A stretch of DNA of 64,000 nucleotides from Bdellovibrionales bacterium Ga0074137 (GTDB lineage: Bacteria; Bdellovibrionota; Bdellovibrionia; Bdellovibrionales; JAMPXM01), in assembly GCA_001464715.1 (NCBI GenBank), contig LNDT01000039.1, forward strand, positions 1 through 64,000. The letters run 5' to 3'. Position 1 is the stretch's first letter; the number at the start of each line of letters is the position of its first letter. Positions 62,600 through 64,000 of the stretch are shown here, piece after piece. The translations under genes and the position numbers were made by a program. The notes under the pieces are model-generated. The model worked only from the letters and a program-made list of their open reading frames with translations, searched no databases and had not been told where the DNA came from.

Positions 62600-64000
62600 C
62601 TTTGGCTCCTAAACAACCTGTTGTTCTTAGAATTCACAAAAATGGTGCGCTGATCGGCGTAAAGCAGTTCGTCGATAGTCAGATTGTCATGGGTCGGCAG
62701 GCCGACGTGCAGTTGCCCCTCGAGGGTGAGACAGTTTCCGTGATTCATTGCGCTCTCGAGCAGCGTGATGGCCAATGGTACATAGCGGATCTTGGATCCG
62801 AAAGCGGCACGAAAAGAAATGGTGAAGCGGTTCTCGACATGGCGATCGAGTCCGGTGACACAATCGAAATTGGCGATTACAAAATCGAGTTTTACATTGG
62901 CGTTCCAAAACCAAAAGCGCCGCCGCCGGTTATCCCAACCCCTGAGCCGATGCCCTCGGTCGTGATGCCTCCGCCAGCCGAGGTTGTTACTTCGCCGGCT
63001 CCGGTGTTCGTTCCGCCAACAGCCGTTCCGCCGACAGTTGCCGCGCCGACGCCAGTTCCTGTTGCACCTCCGCCGACGCCTGTCTCCGTCGTACCTCCGG
63101 CGATCGTCGCTCCGCCTTCACCAAGTGCATTTTCAAAACCTGTTGAACGGTCAACCGTCGACATAATTTCGGGAAGTCTTGAAGTCGCTGCGTCTCGGCC
63201 GATTCGAGTTCCGACAAAGTCCCAGGGGACGAAGAAGAAGAAGTCGCGAAATACATTTGCACCTCCAAGTCGCTATCAGAATGTCAAAGAGTTCGTGAAG
63301 CCCACCAAGGGATCCGTCGTTGAAGTGATGGTGGCGTGGCGCGAGCGCGTGATTGCGACTTATTCTTTCTCAGAAAAAAAGACGATCACCATCGGAAGTC
63401 AGCCAAGTTGTGACATTCCAGTTCCGATTATGGGTGCCCGCTTGCGGCGTGCTCCGATCGTTAAGATTGATCAGCCGGCGGTCGTCTACATCCTACCTGA
63501 CGCCAATGGTGAAGTGGTGCGCGGTCAAACATCGCAGCCATTTTCGGAATTGAGTCGTTTGGGACGGATCGCGCGAACTGGCGAACTTTCGTCGATCACT
63601 CTTGAGCAAGGTGAGCTCATCAAAATGGAAGTCGGCGATGGAGTTTCCATCATCGTTCGCTACGTTGGTGAAGCGCCGAAGCCATTGATGGCGCCGTTTC
63701 TTGATCTGACAACAAGTGAAGTCACGGGCGTGGTTCTTGCGATGGCCCTTGTGGCTGTCATGAGTCTCTATATGTTTCTCTACTCACCCAATAAACCGCT
63801 GGAACCCGAAGATGGCTTCGACGAGCCACTTCGCACAGCGGTCATTATTGTGAAGCCAACCCCGATTCCGCCTCCTCCACCGCCGGAGCCGGTGAAAACG
63901 GTTGTTGAGATTCCTCCAAAACCACAGCCAACACCGCCACCCGTTGTTGTTCGTTCGACACCGTCGCCGGTGAAGCAGCAAGTGAAGCCAAAAGAAACGC
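62596..64000 (+). CDS. FHA-domain transmembrane protein, GltG-like, cut by window end
   Basis: 468 codons are visible, still open at 64000. An N-terminal FHA domain (IVMGRQADVQLPLEGETVSV, GSESGTKRNGEAVL) is followed by a Pro/Val-rich linker, a second FHA-like or degenerate domain (TITIGSQPSCDIPVPIMG), then one membrane span near residue 380 (GVVLAMALVAVMSLYMFLY) and another Pro-rich stretch that normally leads to a TonB-like C terminus. This order resembles GltG/GltJ-type (AgmX family) proteins, which cross the inner membrane and reach the outer-membrane complex. The missing C terminus prevents a firm name. Confidence 0.75.
   Translation, partial: MTLAPKQPVVLRIHKNGALIGVKQFVDSQIVMGRQADVQLPLEGETVSVIHCALEQRDGQWYIADLGSESGTKRNGEAVLDMAIESGDTIEIGDYKIEFYIGVPKPKAPPPVIPTPEPMPSVVMPPPAEVVTSPAPVFVPPTAVPPTVAAPTPVPVAPPPTPVSVVPPAIVAPPSPSAFSKPVERSTVDIISGSLEVAASRPIRVPTKSQGTKKKKSRNTFAPPSRYQNVKEFVKPTKGSVVEVMVAWRERVIATYSFSEKKTITIGSQPSCDIPVPIMGARLRRAPIVKIDQPAVVYILPDANGEVVRGQTSQPFSELSRLGRIARTGELSSITLEQGELIKMEVGDGVSIIVRYVGEAPKPLMAPFLDLTTSEVTGVVLAMALVAVMSLYMFLYSPNKPLEPEDGFDEPLRTAVIIVKPTPIPPPPPPEPVKTVVEIPPKPQPTPPPVVVRSTPSPVKQQVKPKET

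Noticed and set aside
62930-63130. Tandem-looking CCGCC/CCGACG pattern
   Set aside because: It is explained by the Pro/Val-rich linker of the FHA protein and is not a DNA repeat of its own.
1-64000. CRISPR arrays, tRNA genes, transposases or prophage genes
   Set aside because: No regularly spaced direct repeats, cloverleaf sequences, DDE transposases or integrases were seen anywhere in the window.

Overview
The window reads as chromosome from a Gram-negative predatory or gliding bacterium close to Bdellovibrio (Bdellovibrionota). The grounds are: a short-type glucose-6-phosphate isomerase, an FHA-GGDEF diguanylate cyclase laid out like Bdellovibrio DgcB, a gene run resembling the Myxococcus/Bdellovibrio gliding (Glt) cluster, many secreted proteins and lipoproteins, and Kdo genes for LPS. 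Base composition looks moderately GC-rich. The assignment is inferred from gene content and memory of families; no search was run.

Layout. 0.3-4.6 kb (minus): a secreted protein with two AAA+ modules fused to an FtsH-like M41 peptidase, and a secreted protein-glutaminase-like enzyme. 4.9-12 kb (plus): rlmN, a PfkB kinase, a coiled-coil protein, a metallophosphoesterase, pgi, and the FHA-GGDEF cyclase, followed by a 27-bp inverted repeat. 12.5-14.4 kb: an overlapping trio of ECF sigma factor, probable anti-sigma protein and periplasmic protein. 14.4-17.5 kb (minus): lipoprotein aminopeptidase, beta-barrel protein and TonB-like protein. 17.6-20.3 kb: PilZ protein, PIN-PhoH ATPase and SlyD-like isomerase.

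20.3-32.5 kb is the accessory region. It holds a trypsin-like protease gene with a stop codon exactly at the signal-peptide cleavage motif, several small membrane proteins, and a large teneurin-like Rhs protein (Ig/PKD, NHL and YD repeats, Rhs core, variable tip). The rhs gene is trailed by a small two-helix membrane protein gene, a start-less orphan Rhs tip, and two glycine-rich-protein/membrane-zinc-ribbon pairs. I read this as a polymorphic toxin locus with a silent replacement tip and membrane-type immunity proteins. A 78-bp rhs scrap marks an older copy.

32.7-38 kb: rnhA with a C-terminal hybrid-binding-like domain, a DUF4153 membrane protein, and a small island (HNH endonuclease, periplasmic protein, frameshifted secreted protein) between two copies of a diverged repeat. 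38-54.3 kb is mostly core: a cupredoxin-like protein next to a CpaF ATPase, eno-ftsB, an HTH regulator, polA lacking the proofreading motif, a FliL-like protein, an FHA-sigma54 activator, engB, and kdsB-pyrG-kdsD. 54.4-64 kb (plus) is a tightly packed gliding-type cluster: two beta-barrels, three TPR proteins, a short secreted protein and an FHA-TM protein cut by the window end.

Three FHA proteins, a GGDEF cyclase and a PilZ protein point to phosphothreonine and c-di-GMP signalling. The kinases that would feed the FHA domains are not in this window.
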